A DNA stretch of 64,000 bases from Bacteroidales bacterium (GCA_017454015.1 JAFTDW010000012.1:1-64000); one strand, 5' to 3'. Positions 17,829-25,760 are shown, numbered from the stretch's first letter. Notes: generated from the letters alone by a model not told the origin. Numbers and translations are program-made.

Positions 17829-18259
17829 GCGGTTATGCAATAAAGCAGGTGCCTGTCGGTTCTTTTCCGCCCCACCGTAACTTTGGTTGGATTGCCTTCG
17901 TGCTCACCTCTCATCACTATCATCTCTGAGAATTTTAGATTGTTTTGATTGTTGCTGTGGGTGGCCGTCCTTTTTACCACTACAGCCTTCCGCAGCTGGC
18001 TTTTCGCATCGAGCGCAGCAAGCGTTGACGGTTTGCTTTTGCTTGCATGGTTTGCCGTTTCTTTCACGCCTTTGGCCGTTATTTCCAGATTCTTCTTCAG
18101 ACTTTTGTTGTAGATTTTCGTCTTCGCTTCCGCCAGTGGCATGAGTTTGCGAATGATGGTAGATTTACGGACTCTCATCGCCTGAGGGTTCTTTGAAGCC
18201 GTGATGCGTTTGCGTGGCCTGCTCTTTCGTGCCTGGTGCGGGGTAGGTTTTGTTCTCAT
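17813..18259 (-). CDS. Highly basic protein, last gene of late operon
   Basis: 148 residues, rich in Lys, Arg, Ala and Ser, starting MRTKPTPHQARKSRPRKR and ending AKKKK. No membrane segment. Such proteins often bind nucleic acid, for instance as virion core proteins, but this is an inference. Codon use is less GC-rich than in its neighbours. The stop codon lies inside the terminator stem of the opposing RNA. Confidence 0.65.
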   Translation of the reverse strand: MRTKPTPHQARKSRPRKRITASKNPQAMRVRKSTIIRKLMPLAEAKTKIYNKSLKKNLEITAKGVKETANHASKSKPSTLAALDAKSQLRKAVVVKRTATHSNNQNNLKFSEMIVMRGEHEGNPTKVTVGRKRTDRHLLYCITAKKKK

Positions 18260-18267
18260 GGTACAGG

Positions 18268-18711
18268 TTATCGGCGGCGGGTGTTGAGGAGGTGGACTGC
18301 GGCGAAGAGGAAGAAGGAGGAGAGGAGGAGTGCTGCGAGTACGGCGAGTGCCGGGGGGTCGGCTTTGCGTGGCGGGTCGGGGCAGGGGACGGTGACGGGG
18401 ATGGTGAGGCGGACGGTGTCGGGGTCGGGGACGGTGGTGATGTAGAGTGTGTCGCGGTCGGGTGCGAGGTTGAGGAGGAGTGTGGAGTGCGGGGCTCTCA
18501 GGGTGTCGGGGACGAGTGCCGGGGGGAGGGGGACGGCGAAGTTGTCGGCAGGGTGTTGGAGGCGGAGTGTGGTGTCGGCGGTGGCTGTGGCGGCGGTGAA
18601 GCAGTGTGGGCAGCGGCGGTGGAGGCGGAGGAGCTGTCGCTGACAGCTGCAGCCGCCCAGGAGGGCGGCTGCGAGGAGTGTGAGGAGGATGGTGGCGGAG
18701 GGGTGTCTCAT
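18268..18711 (-). CDS. Lipoprotein with C-terminal membrane segment (spanin-like)
   Basis: 147 residues. The N-terminus is a lipoprotein signal with lipobox LLGGC (Cys about residue 21). A Pro/Asp/Thr-rich middle follows, then a hydrophobic stretch (LAVLAALLLSSFFLFAAVHLL) and a basic RRR end. A lipid anchor plus a C-terminal span is the plan of a one-piece spanin. It lies 7 bases after the M23 gene, so a role in envelope disruption at lysis is plausible but unproven. Confidence 0.65.
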   Translation of the reverse strand: MRHPSATILLTLLAAALLGGCSCQRQLLRLHRRCPHCFTAATATADTTLRLQHPADNFAVPLPPALVPDTLRAPHSTLLLNLAPDRDTLYITTVPDPDTVRLTIPVTVPCPDPPRKADPPALAVLAALLLSSFFLFAAVHLLNTRRR

Positions 18712-18718
18712 GGGGGGG

Positions 18719-19213
18719 TCAGGCTTGGAAGTTGAAGAGTGTCTGGGGGTCGATTTTGGCGCCCTGCGGGTTGGTGAGTGAGAAGTGGAGGTGTGGGCCG
18801 GAGGAGGCTGCGCCGGTGTTGCCGGAGAGGGCTATGACCTGAGAGGCCTGGACGGTGTCGCCCTGTGCGACGCGGTACTGTGAGAGGTGGCAGTAGCCGG
18901 TGCGGTAGCCGTTGGGGTGGTTGATGATGACGGTTTTGCCGCCGCCGTAGGTGGCGTCGAAGTAGACGCCGGTGACGGTGCCTGGCCAGGGGGCGCGGAC
19001 TGGGGTGCCGGAGGGTACGGCGATGTCGACGCCGGTGTGTTTGTGTCCGGGGCGAGAGGAGCCGAAGGGGGAGGATACGGGGCCTGTGACTGGCTGGCAG
19101 TGGGGGCTGTAGGGGTCGGTGCTGTTTTTTTGCATGGTTTTGCGGATGAGTGCGATGGCTGCGGCGGCGAGTGCCGCGAGTATGAGGGTGGTGCGTAGGG
19201 GGTGCGGGTTCAT
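18719..19213 (-). CDS. M23 family peptidoglycan endopeptidase
   Basis: 164 residues. An N-terminal membrane segment (about 7-22) acts as signal anchor. The M23/LytM domain has GHKHTGVDIAVP (first zinc His and Asp) and GPHLHFSLTNP (HxH motif), with the usual Gly-rich strands between. It cuts peptide cross-links in peptidoglycan and should act in the periplasm, either as endolysin or during entry. It overlaps the upstream coiled-coil gene by ATGA. Confidence 0.9.
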   Translation of the reverse strand: MNPHPLRTTLILAALAAAAIALIRKTMQKNSTDPYSPHCQPVTGPVSSPFGSSRPGHKHTGVDIAVPSGTPVRAPWPGTVTGVYFDATYGGGKTVIINHPNGYRTGYCHLSQYRVAQGDTVQASQVIALSGNTGAASSGPHLHFSLTNPQGAKIDPQTLFNFQA

Positions 19214-19563
19214 TGGAGCAGGAGGTCAAGTTGTTGGCGCAGGTTGTTGTTTTCGAGGCGCAGGCTCTGGATTTCGGCGTCTTTGAGGTTGTTGTCGCGT
19301 TCGAGGGTGCGGACTTTTTCCTCGAGTTCGGCCATGGCCTGGAGTGCATTGGCGATGCGCCCGTTGAGGTCTTCGATGATTTTGGTGTAGATGTCGAAGC
19401 GGTGGTCGTCGACGGCGAGGGCTCGGTCTTCGGTGTCCATTTCGGCCTGGCGTGCCTCGGCGCGAGCCTGGCGGCGCTTAGCGCGGAGCGTGAGGAGTCT
19501 GAAGGCGGCGCCGGTGAGGGCGCCGCCGCTTACGAGGGCTATGGCTATCTGTGTCCAGTCCAT
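19210..19563 (-). CDS. Membrane protein with long coiled coil (i-spanin/holin-like)
   Basis: 117 residues. An N-terminal membrane segment (WTQIAIALVSGGALTGAAFRLL) is followed by an Arg/Ala-rich stretch and a continuous coiled coil to the C-terminus (AELEEKVRTLERDNNLKDAE...). This layout is seen in inner-membrane spanins. With the M23 peptidase and the lipoprotein downstream it forms a likely lysis cassette. Confidence 0.65.
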   Translation of the reverse strand: MDWTQIAIALVSGGALTGAAFRLLTLRAKRRQARAEARQAEMDTEDRALAVDDHRFDIYTKIIEDLNGRIANALQAMAELEEKVRTLERDNNLKDAEIQSLRLENNNLRQQLDLLLQ

Positions 19564-19575
19564 GACAAAGTGCTA

Positions 19576-20478
19576 TCAGCCGTTAACAACATTCTCATAC
19601 TCTACCGGGTCTGTATTGGGAACCGCTTGGCTGTAGACGATGTTGCTGGACGCGTTTAGGTCATGGGGTTCCATCCCGTATGTCCTGGGGCTTGTGGACA
19701 GCAGGTAGTAGCCATTGAAGAAGACAAAGACGTATATGTCGCCTGAACCTTGGAACGGGATGTTGCCTTGAAGGCCAGGGTGGAGATGGTTCGCCGTGAA
19801 GTCTCCGTTACTGAGAAATCCGGCAAAGCTGTTTGCGTCTTCGCCCAACATCAGCTTGTAGCCGCCGGACGGAACTGCGAGATTGACTATCTCGACCACC
19901 GTGTTGTCGACAAACTTGTCGAGCTGCAGGTGGAGCTCGGGATCTGCCCCTAAATTAGAGGGAACGATGTTCGAACCGTCGATGTGGTAATATCCGTTTG
20001 ATTTGATGACTCCTTGCCATGGGTCGCCTTTGCTGTCGCGAATTTCGGCGCTGCTAATACAAATCTTTTCGTTAGTGCCGTCATTGGCCACAGCGAGGTC
20101 TGCGTAGAAGTATCTCCTTGGCGGTATAGCTCGGAGTTTTATGTCGTTGATGACATCTTGCTGGGCATCGTTCTCATAGTTGAACTGGGTGCCGCCGTTG
20201 TTGCCCTGAGGAACTACGGGCTCTTTGACGTAACAGTCGTTGCCGGAGTCCCACTTGGCATAGAAGAATGAGACGGTGTTGTCGTTATTGACGACCTTGA
20301 ACACCTGTCCGTCGTATACTACCGCAGATCCTGCCAGGTAGTTGTCGAGGTCGTACTCTGACGCAAAGACCTCGTCGGCGAATGGCGGCATTTGGTTTTT
20401 GCGGGCTATGCTGTAGGTTAGTGCCCACTTGTTGTTGTTGGACAATGATTGTCGGTCGATGTTTTGTGCTCTGGACAT
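19576..20478 (-). CDS. Fibre/spike-like structural protein A
   Basis: 300 residues, predicted mostly beta, rich in Asn, Asp, Gly and Tyr, with no signal peptide. The N-terminal part (LSNNNKWALTYSIARKNQMPPFADE, then a YDGQVFKVVNNDNT segment) recalls the attachment ends of phage fibres in Bacteroidota. The C-terminal part is sandwich-like. I infer a receptor-binding or vertex protein. It lies 13 bases downstream of structural protein B. Confidence 0.55.
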   Translation of the reverse strand: MSRAQNIDRQSLSNNNKWALTYSIARKNQMPPFADEVFASEYDLDNYLAGSAVVYDGQVFKVVNNDNTVSFFYAKWDSGNDCYVKEPVVPQGNNGGTQFNYENDAQQDVINDIKLRAIPPRRYFYADLAVANDGTNEKICISSAEIRDSKGDPWQGVIKSNGYYHIDGSNIVPSNLGADPELHLQLDKFVDNTVVEIVNLAVPSGGYKLMLGEDANSFAGFLSNGDFTANHLHPGLQGNIPFQGSGDIYVFVFFNGYYLLSTSPRTYGMEPHDLNASSNIVYSQAVPNTDPVEYENVVNG

Positions 20479-20491
20479 GTTTCTATGGGTG

Positions 20492-21448
20492 TTATGGTTT
20501 GATGGTCAGTTTGAGGGGTATGCCGAAGGTTTCGGCGGGCGAGAAGTAGATGACGCTGTAGGTGTAGGCTGTGCCGTTGAGGCTTTTCTGCAGTGACGCG
20601 CCGGTGGAGAGCTGTGCGTCGGTTTCGTTGCCGGAGGTGTTTTTGAGGGTTATGACGGCTGACGGGTGGGTTTGCGGGATTAGGATGAAGAAGGCCGGCT
20701 TGGCGTTTGCTGCTTGCTGTGCGGGGATGTTGATAGTTTGCGCCGAGCTGTTTTGGAAGAGGTAATCCGAGGGCGAGCCTGCAGCGTTGTCGGCCCAGCC
20801 GTAGAAGAATGGGAGGTCTACGGTTATCTTGGCTGTTGCCACAAGACCCGAGTAGGTAACTTGCGGAGGGTTGGCGAGGTCGGTTTTCTGACAGTCGGAT
20901 CCTGTGTTGTCTTTGGGGCTTGTGGTGCCTGTTGTGTAGCTGCGTGTGGCAGAGAAGGTTTTTGGCTGCGGAGCTGCGGCACCGGACGGGAGGGTGAAGT
21001 TGTAGCTGCCGCCGGGGATTATGGGGCTGCCGCCGGGGGCGGTGTACTGAGGGTCGGAGAAGGTTCCGTTGTCGGTGACTGTGGGGCACTCGTTGCCAGC
21101 GTATTTGAGGGGGGAGGGGGACGGCGTGAGAGTGACTACCGCAGTGCCAGGTTGGACAGTCGTTTTGCTACCTACTTTGGCTGTGAACGACCACGAGGGA
21201 GGGGTTACGATGGGGTAAAGTACCTTGCGGAAGAGGTAGCGCAGCACGTCCATGAGTGAGTGGCAGCCGCTGAAGGCGAGGTTTGTCTGTGCGGGATGGA
21301 CGCCAGCCTGGCAGGTACAGACAAAGTCCTGCAGGTTGAGATCTGCGGGCTGTGACGGCTGGGGTTCCGGGGTTACGGCCATGTCGTCGTGACGGTAGCG
21401 CCAGAGGTAGGAGATTTTTTGTCCTATGAAGGGTAGCGGTTTTGCCAT
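20492..21448 (-). CDS. Fibre/spike-like structural protein B
   Basis: 318 residues, beta-rich and Pro/Thr/Ser-rich. A central Gly/Pro segment (YTAPGGSPIIPGGSYNFTLP) is followed by VDLPFFYGWADNAAG and, later, PAFFILIPQTHPSAVITL and FGIPLKLTIKP. A PFFYG block ending in a repeated beta fold is common in Bacteroidota phage fibre proteins. Inferred to be exposed on the virion. No enzymatic motif. Confidence 0.55.
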   Translation of the reverse strand: MAKPLPFIGQKISYLWRYRHDDMAVTPEPQPSQPADLNLQDFVCTCQAGVHPAQTNLAFSGCHSLMDVLRYLFRKVLYPIVTPPSWSFTAKVGSKTTVQPGTAVVTLTPSPSPLKYAGNECPTVTDNGTFSDPQYTAPGGSPIIPGGSYNFTLPSGAAAPQPKTFSATRSYTTGTTSPKDNTGSDCQKTDLANPPQVTYSGLVATAKITVDLPFFYGWADNAAGSPSDYLFQNSSAQTINIPAQQAANAKPAFFILIPQTHPSAVITLKNTSGNETDAQLSTGASLQKSLNGTAYTYSVIYFSPAETFGIPLKLTIKP

Positions 21449-21479
21449 GGTTTGCGGGGATGTGTGTGCGGTTGTTGTG

Positions 21480-22004
21480 TCAGAGTGTTACTATTTGTGT
21501 GTGGCCGAGGTCTGTGCCGCTGGGGGTGCGGTGGCGGTTGTAGAAGGCGACAATGGTTTGGTAGCCTGCCTTGGGGATGGTGGTGCGGCCGCTGACTGTG
21601 CGGGTGGCGTCCTGGAAGGGCCTGTGCCAGGGGGATGCGAGGCGGAGGGCTGCCGCTGGGGTGTTGCTGTAGTAGGCGTAGCGTGGGAGTTTGGCGGCGG
21701 CGTGCTCGGTGTGTGGTCCCCAGATGGCGTCGGGCTGGAGGTCGTTGCCGTTTTCGTCGAGGATGTGTAGGTCGCGGAGTATGGTCTGGATGGTTTTGAC
21801 TTCGGGTCCCTGGCTGCCGTACTGCAGGGGGAAGACGGGGTCGGCGGCGGTGTTGTTGAGGGTGGCGTGGGTGGGGGTGTCGGATGAGGCGGGGGCGGGG
21901 GATGTCCGGGCGGCTGCTGCGGCGCGTGCCTGGCGGCGGCGGGCGAGGAGGAGGAGGGCTGCTGCCGAGGCGGCGATGAGGAGTGTGGCTGTGCGGGTGT
22001 TCAT
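21480..22004 (-). CDS. Membrane-anchored peptidoglycan-binding protein
   Basis: 174 residues. N-terminal membrane segment (TATLLIAASAAALLLLARRR), an Ala/Pro linker, then PLQYGSQGPEVKTIQTILRDL followed by a DAIWGPHTEHAAAKL segment, which resembles a PG_binding_1 domain. The C-terminal part is unknown. In a membrane virion it could hold the cell-wall-digesting complex; alternatively it aids lysis. Confidence 0.65.
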   Translation of the reverse strand: MNTRTATLLIAASAAALLLLARRRQARAAAAARTSPAPASSDTPTHATLNNTAADPVFPLQYGSQGPEVKTIQTILRDLHILDENGNDLQPDAIWGPHTEHAAAKLPRYAYYSNTPAAALRLASPWHRPFQDATRTVSGRTTIPKAGYQTIVAFYNRHRTPSGTDLGHTQIVTL

Positions 22005-22010
22005 GGGGTG

Positions 22011-22661
22011 TCAGAATGTTACGCCGATGTTGGCGAGTATTTGGCGGATTTTGGCGGTCTCGTTGTCTGTGAGGTTGCAGCGGATCATGGTGGGGAGGTC
22101 GTGCTGCTGGTTGTGGTAGGGTATGCCGGCGACGCGCTTGAGGCACTGTCGGGTGCCGTAGGCGTTGCAGAGGGCTTGCCAGTCGGCTGGTGTGTTGAGT
22201 GTGCGGAGGTAGGCGTAGAGTGCCTCTTCGTCGTCGCCGGAGGACTGGAAGCAGGAGTGGACGTTGTCGGCGAGTGCGGCGGCCTGGCTATTGGTGAGTG
22301 TGGCGACGGTGCCGGTGAGTGCTTCGGCGCGGTGGATGTCGAAGAGGTGGGCTACAGGGGAGATGAGGGAAGAGAGGAAGCCTGTGATTTTGTCGCCGAA
22401 TTTGGAGAGGAGCCAGACGATGAGGAGTACGGTCATGATGAGGCCGAGGACTTTCTTAGGGTCGCCGAAGACGGTGAGGATGTTGTCGGCGGTGCGTGTG
22501 GTGGCATCGACGCTGGAGAGTTTGTCGCGGTAGGCTACGGCCTGGTCTCCGACGGGTTTGTCGGGGGTGACTCCGGCGAGTTTCCGTGGTCCCATGATGT
22601 CGTCGTGGAGGGTTGCGGCGGCGCCTGCGGCGAGGGCGGTGGCATTGGTTGCTGCTCCCAT
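22011..22661 (-). CDS. Single-span membrane protein with annexin-like helical domain
   Basis: 216 residues from the ATG at 22661, chosen because it follows the upstream stop by four bases. An Ala-rich start is followed by one membrane segment (KKVLGLIMTVLLIVWLLSKFG, about 73-93). A C-terminal helical domain (DDEEALYAYLRTLNTPADWQ ... NLTDNETAKIRQIL) resembles the annexin-like helical repeats seen in some phage and secretion-system proteins. Probably a virion membrane protein. Confidence 0.6.
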   Translation of the reverse strand: MGAATNATALAAGAAATLHDDIMGPRKLAGVTPDKPVGDQAVAYRDKLSSVDATTRTADNILTVFGDPKKVLGLIMTVLLIVWLLSKFGDKITGFLSSLISPVAHLFDIHRAEALTGTVATLTNSQAAALADNVHSCFQSSGDDEEALYAYLRTLNTPADWQALCNAYGTRQCLKRVAGIPYHNQQHDLPTMIRCNLTDNETAKIRQILANIGVTF

Positions 22662-22665
22662 GGTT

Positions 22666-23364
22666 TCAGTGTTTTTTCTTTTTGAGGATTGCAAAGAGTG
22701 CCAGGCCTATGAGGGCGGCGGCGAGGATGGCGAGGGCTGCGTAGCGTGAGGCTTTGGAGGCGGTGGTGCTTGCCTTTGATTTTTCTTCCTGCTCGGCGAG
22801 CTGGGCTCGGTTGGTGGCTTGTTCCTGGAGCTGGGTCTCGTGGTTGGACTGCAGGGTTTGCTCGTCGCGTGCCTGCTGGGCTTTCACCTTGTCGTAGGGT
22901 CGGAGGAAGGAGACGAGGCTCCCCTCCGAGGGCTTGATTACCTGGCCGCTGGCAGCGTAGGCGGGGTTGGTGGTGACGGTGTCGTCCGTGGAGAGTTCCC
23001 CAAGGCGGGCGAGAGCGAGGAGATCGTTGTGGAATTTGGCTATCTGTTTCGCATCGGCCTCGCTGTTGGCTTTGTACTGGTAGAAACAGCGGCCACCTTT
23101 CATGTCTTCGCTGGCGCCGCTGGCGCCGCACCGCTCGAAGTACCAGCGGTAGCGTCCGCGCTCGGCACCGGAGAGCTGCTTGAATTCCGGAGTGAAGGAG
23201 AGGCGAACCTTTCGCTTGTCGACGACTTCGGAGCCGATAAAGTACTGGGGTATGGCGCGGAGGTCCCTGAGCTGCTGGAGCCCGCTGAAGGTGTGGGCTG
23301 CGGCGGTGAAGCGGTGGACCGTGGGGGCTGGAGGCGTGTTGGTGGCGAAGAGTACTTGTTTCAT
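22666..23364 (-). CDS. MKQ-tagged membrane protein with coiled coil (tag copy 4)
   Basis: 232 residues. It begins MKQVLFATNTPPAP, a variant of the tag shared by four polypeptides of this operon. A soluble domain (about 20-150, including YRWYFERCGASGASEDMKGG) is followed by a Gln/Glu-rich coiled coil and a C-terminal membrane segment (YAALAILAAALIGLALFAIL) ending in KKKKH. The start overlaps the preceding stop (ATGA). Probably a tail-anchored viral membrane protein. Confidence 0.65.
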   Translation of the reverse strand: MKQVLFATNTPPAPTVHRFTAAAHTFSGLQQLRDLRAIPQYFIGSEVVDKRKVRLSFTPEFKQLSGAERGRYRWYFERCGASGASEDMKGGRCFYQYKANSEADAKQIAKFHNDLLALARLGELSTDDTVTTNPAYAASGQVIKPSEGSLVSFLRPYDKVKAQQARDEQTLQSNHETQLQEQATNRAQLAEQEEKSKASTTASKASRYAALAILAAALIGLALFAILKKKKH

Positions 23365-23636
23365 TTTTGCCTTGCTATACGGATGACGGTGAGGATGATG
23401 AGTATGGAGGTGAGTGCAAGTCCGGCTATGCGGAGGTGGAGGTAGGTGGCGGGAGTGGCTGCATGGTGGCGCTTGGTGTCCTGGTTGTCAGTCGGAAGGG
23501 GGTCCTGGTTGTCTACGGGAGTGTCCTGCCGGGGCTGGAGGGCGGGGACCTTGGCTTCGGCGGAGAGGTCGAGGGTTGTGGGGAGTGCGTTGACGCTGAG
23601 GGCAAGACCGTCGGCGCGGAAGAGTATCTGCTTCAT
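23361..23636 (-). CDS. MKQ-tagged small membrane protein (tag copy 3)
   Basis: 91 residues. Starts MKQILFRADGLALSVNALP, has a hydrophilic Pro/Asp/Gln-rich middle, then one C-terminal membrane segment (LHLRIAGLALTSILIILTVIRI) and a basic end. The first 31 bases around its start codon (23608..23638) are identical to 24583..24613 at the start of tag copy 1. Confidence 0.65.
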   Translation of the reverse strand: MKQILFRADGLALSVNALPTTLDLSAEAKVPALQPRQDTPVDNQDPLPTDNQDTKRHHAATPATYLHLRIAGLALTSILIILTVIRIARQK

Positions 23637-23701
23637 GGGTGGTGGCGGTGTGTTAGGGTGGTGGATGTGTGGGCTGTGTAGCGCATGTGTGGGGCGGTCG
23701 C

Positions 23702-24340
23702 TTAGCGGCGCATACGGACGGCTATGACGACGGCGGTGGCGAGGAGCCCGGCGAGAAGAATGGTCTCGGCGGTGAAGAAGGTGTTGTTGATGCGCAGGCC
23801 GAGGCGGCGGCGGTTGTTGCCGCCTATGATCTGACCGAGGATTTCGGCATCGCGGGCGGTACGCTGCTCGTCGGTGGTATGGAGGTCGGCGTCGATGTCG
23901 GGTGTGGCGACGGATGCGCCGTCGGCGCGGTGGGTGGTGCGGGGATCGGACTGGAAGAGTATTTGTTTCATGGCTTTGAGGGTTTTGTTTAGTGATGGTT
24001 GTTGTTGCTGACGTTGGTCGATTTGGATGCAGCGGTCAAGGAGCTGCCTGGTGCGCTGCGGGGGTATGGAGGGTATTGCTGCGAGAGAGCGGACGGCGTC
24101 GCGGAGGCTGTCGGGTGCAGATCCTGCGGTGGCTTCGGCTGCGAAGGTGTCGGCGGCTGTCTCAGAGGGTGTGTGCAGTATCCAGTGGCCTATCTCGTGG
24201 AGGAGCACGAAGCGCTGCTGTCCGGGCGTGAGGAGAGGGAAGGTGTCGCGGTTGATGAGTATGACTGGAGTGGATCCTGGTGTGATGACGACAGCTGCCG
24301 GGCAGTGCTGGAGAGTTGGGCGGCCTACTGTGCGCAGCAT
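23702..24340 (-). CDS. HEIGH metalloprotease joined to an MKQ-tagged membrane protein (tag copy 2)
   Basis: 212 residues. The first 115 form a minimal ImmA/IrrE-like zincin: RFVLLHEIGHWILH has the HExxH zinc motif, and SETAADTFAAEA supplies a plausible third Glu ligand. Residue 124 starts an MKQILFQSDP tag at an internal ATG (23971), followed by a variable region with RADG, and one C-terminal membrane segment (ETILLAGLLATAVVIAVRM). This is either one fusion or two proteins made from nested starts. The protease could process tagged neighbours. No N-terminal HTH is seen. Confidence 0.7.
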   Translation of the reverse strand: MLRTVGRPTLQHCPAAVVITPGSTPVILINRDTFPLLTPGQQRFVLLHEIGHWILHTPSETAADTFAAEATAGSAPDSLRDAVRSLAAIPSIPPQRTRQLLDRCIQIDQRQQQQPSLNKTLKAMKQILFQSDPRTTHRADGASVATPDIDADLHTTDEQRTARDAEILGQIIGGNNRRRLGLRINNTFFTAETILLAGLLATAVVIAVRMRR

Positions 24341-24341
24341 G

Positions 24342-24611
24342 TCAACGGCGTTTGATGAGGAGCACTGCGACTACTGCAGCGAGGAGGGTGCCACCGGCTA
24401 TGAGGGCTATGCGGACACCACGGCCGCCGTCGTTGGTCTCGCTGTAGCTGGCGCTGTTGGTGTTGGTGGTGCGGGTGTTGATGCCGGAGGCTGCAAAGCC
24501 CACGGCCTGGCCGGTCTTGAGCGCGGCGTTGCCTGCGGCATTGATGATGTCGGAGACGAAATTGCCGGAGCGGGTGTCGTCGCCGTCGGCGCGGAAGAGT
24601 ATCTGCTTCAT
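24342..24611 (-). CDS. MKQ-tagged small membrane protein (tag copy 1)
   Basis: 89 residues. Begins MKQILFRADGDDTRSGNF, has an Asn/Thr/Ser-rich middle, and ends with a membrane segment (GVRIALIAGGTLLAAVVAVLLI) and KRR. It follows the candidate capsid gene and its hairpin, and its stop is one base before the protease start. Confidence 0.65.
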   Translation of the reverse strand: MKQILFRADGDDTRSGNFVSDIINAAGNAALKTGQAVGFAASGINTRTTNTNSASYSETNDGGRGVRIALIAGGTLLAAVVAVLLIKRR

Positions 24612-24672
24612 GGCGGTGTGGGGTTAGGTTGTGGGGGGTGAAGTTGTGTGTAGATGTGTAAAGGCAAAGGGA

Positions 24673-24732
24673 CCGGCAGGGGATGGGGAGAGGTCCACGG
24701 CTTGGTGTTCCCCGCCTCTCCTACCCTGCCGG
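24673..24732 (-). terminator. Long hairpin downstream of candidate capsid gene
   Basis: CCGGCAGGG (24673..24681) pairs with CCCTGCCGG (24724..24732), enclosing a second stem GGGAGAGG / CCTCTCC. It lies 12 bases after the stop of the candidate capsid gene. The T run after it is weak, so it could be a partial terminator or an mRNA-stabilising end that raises capsid expression over downstream genes. Confidence 0.6.
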
Positions 24733-24743
24733 CACCCTAAGGT

Positions 24744-25409
24744 TTAGTCGGCAAACTCGACGCTGATGGTGGCCTCGGCGGCTACATCGTTGGCGGAAGC
24801 GGAGGGAACATCGATGGACATGTATAGCATGTCGTTCCACTCTATGGGACTGGCGGAGAAGTCCATGATGACCTTGTCGTTCTGGAACTGGTTGGTGGAG
24901 AAGTAGTCATCAATGGCTATCTCTTTGAGAGTGGGTTTGCCAAAGGGAACATTGGATCCGATGGTGAGGTTGCCCTTGAAAAGACTCACATCGTTGGAGG
25001 AGATGACGATGCGGGCGATTTTGCGCGGGTTGTGGCGCAGGTGTGCAAGGATGGAGCGGATGGAGCCGTTGGAGCGGCTGAGCATGACGATACTGCCAAC
25101 GCCGGCGCTTCCAGTGTCGTCGAGAGCGATGTCGGCCTGCGTGTCGATTTCTTCACGGATTTTGTCGGCGGAGGTGAAGTCGTGAAGATAGCTCACTGTG
25201 TTGTTCTGTCCTGTCACGCTATAGATACGCTCGGTATCGACGTTACCATTGGCGAGGACTACACGCTTGGCAGCGTTGTTGGAGTTGCGGATAATGACTG
25301 TGAATTTGTCTCTGAGGTTCATTGTTTGGTGTTTTTGAGGGTTATTGTTTCCGTTGAAATAATGAGTCAGCTGGGTTTCAGCCTGACGAAGCAGCTGCTG
25401 GTTATCCAT
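24744..25409 (-). CDS. Candidate major capsid protein
   Basis: 221 residues. A helical Gln-rich N-terminal 28 residues is followed by a beta-rich remainder (KFTVIIRNSNNAAKRVVLANG; IVMLSRSNGSIRSILAHL; KIARIVISSNDVSLFKGNL; KVIMDFSASPIEWNDMLYMS; AATISVEFAD). No membrane segment, no catalytic motif. It lies near the head of the late operon, just downstream of the decamer-array promoter, and is followed by a stable hairpin; these are traits of an abundant structural protein. Size and strand pattern would allow a jelly-roll fold, but I cannot show it. Confidence 0.5.
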   Translation of the reverse strand: MDNQQLLRQAETQLTHYFNGNNNPQKHQTMNLRDKFTVIIRNSNNAAKRVVLANGNVDTERIYSVTGQNNTVSYLHDFTSADKIREEIDTQADIALDDTGSAGVGSIVMLSRSNGSIRSILAHLRHNPRKIARIVISSNDVSLFKGNLTIGSNVPFGKPTLKEIAIDDYFSTNQFQNDKVIMDFSASPIEWNDMLYMSIDVPSASANDVAAEATISVEFAD

Positions 25410-25412
25410 AGG

Positions 25413-25604
25413 TTACTCGGACTGGGAGGCTTGGTCGGCTGGGGTTTCGGCGGCAGTGGGCGCCGTGGTGTCCGCAGGGTCGGGACGATGGGACGGGGGA
25501 TTGAGTTGCCTGCGGTTCTTGAGGCTGATGGCGAGGGCGGCGAGTGCGACGAGGAAGAGGAGGATGATGCAGACGCTGATGTTGTCGGTGATGAGTTTTT
25601 TCAT
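25413..25604 (-). CDS. Small N-terminal membrane protein
   Basis: 63 residues: a membrane segment (ISVCIILLFLVALAALAISL, about 9-28), then a hydrophilic Pro/Thr/Ala-rich tail. First gene after the decamer-array promoter, three bases before the candidate capsid gene. Unknown function, possibly a virion membrane component. Confidence 0.6.
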   Translation of the reverse strand: MKKLITDNISVCIILLFLVALAALAISLKNRRQLNPPSHRPDPADTTAPTAAETPADQASQSE

Positions 25605-25663
25605 TGTTGTGGGTTGTTTTTGAGGTTGTTGGTGTTGTTTTTTGGTTTGGGAGTATGTTTTTG

Positions 25664-25671
25664 CAAAGATA
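25664..25671 (-). promoter_or_regulatory. -7 box of the late (capsid) promoter
   Basis: Minus strand TATCTTTG, a perfect TAnnTTTG, about 60 bases before the first late gene. No consensus -33 element is visible; the decamer array just upstream may substitute for it through an activator. Confidence 0.6.
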
Positions 25672-25697
25672 GGGTGTTGGCGGGCGGGTGTGCCCGG

Positions 25698-25747
25698 TTT
25701 TGCCGACTTTTGCCGACTTTTGCCTGGTTTTGCCGACTTTTGCCCGT
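25698..25747. repeat. Five tandem 10-bp units upstream of the late promoter
   Basis: The + strand reads TTTTGCCGAC at 25698, 25708 and 25728, with variants TTTTGCCTGG at 25718 and TTTTGCCCGT at 25738. The 10-bp period places every unit on the same DNA face. The array ends 27 bp upstream of the -7 box and 13 bp from the end of the small HTH gene. Confidence 0.85.
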
Positions 25748-25760
25748 TGATGGGGGATGC

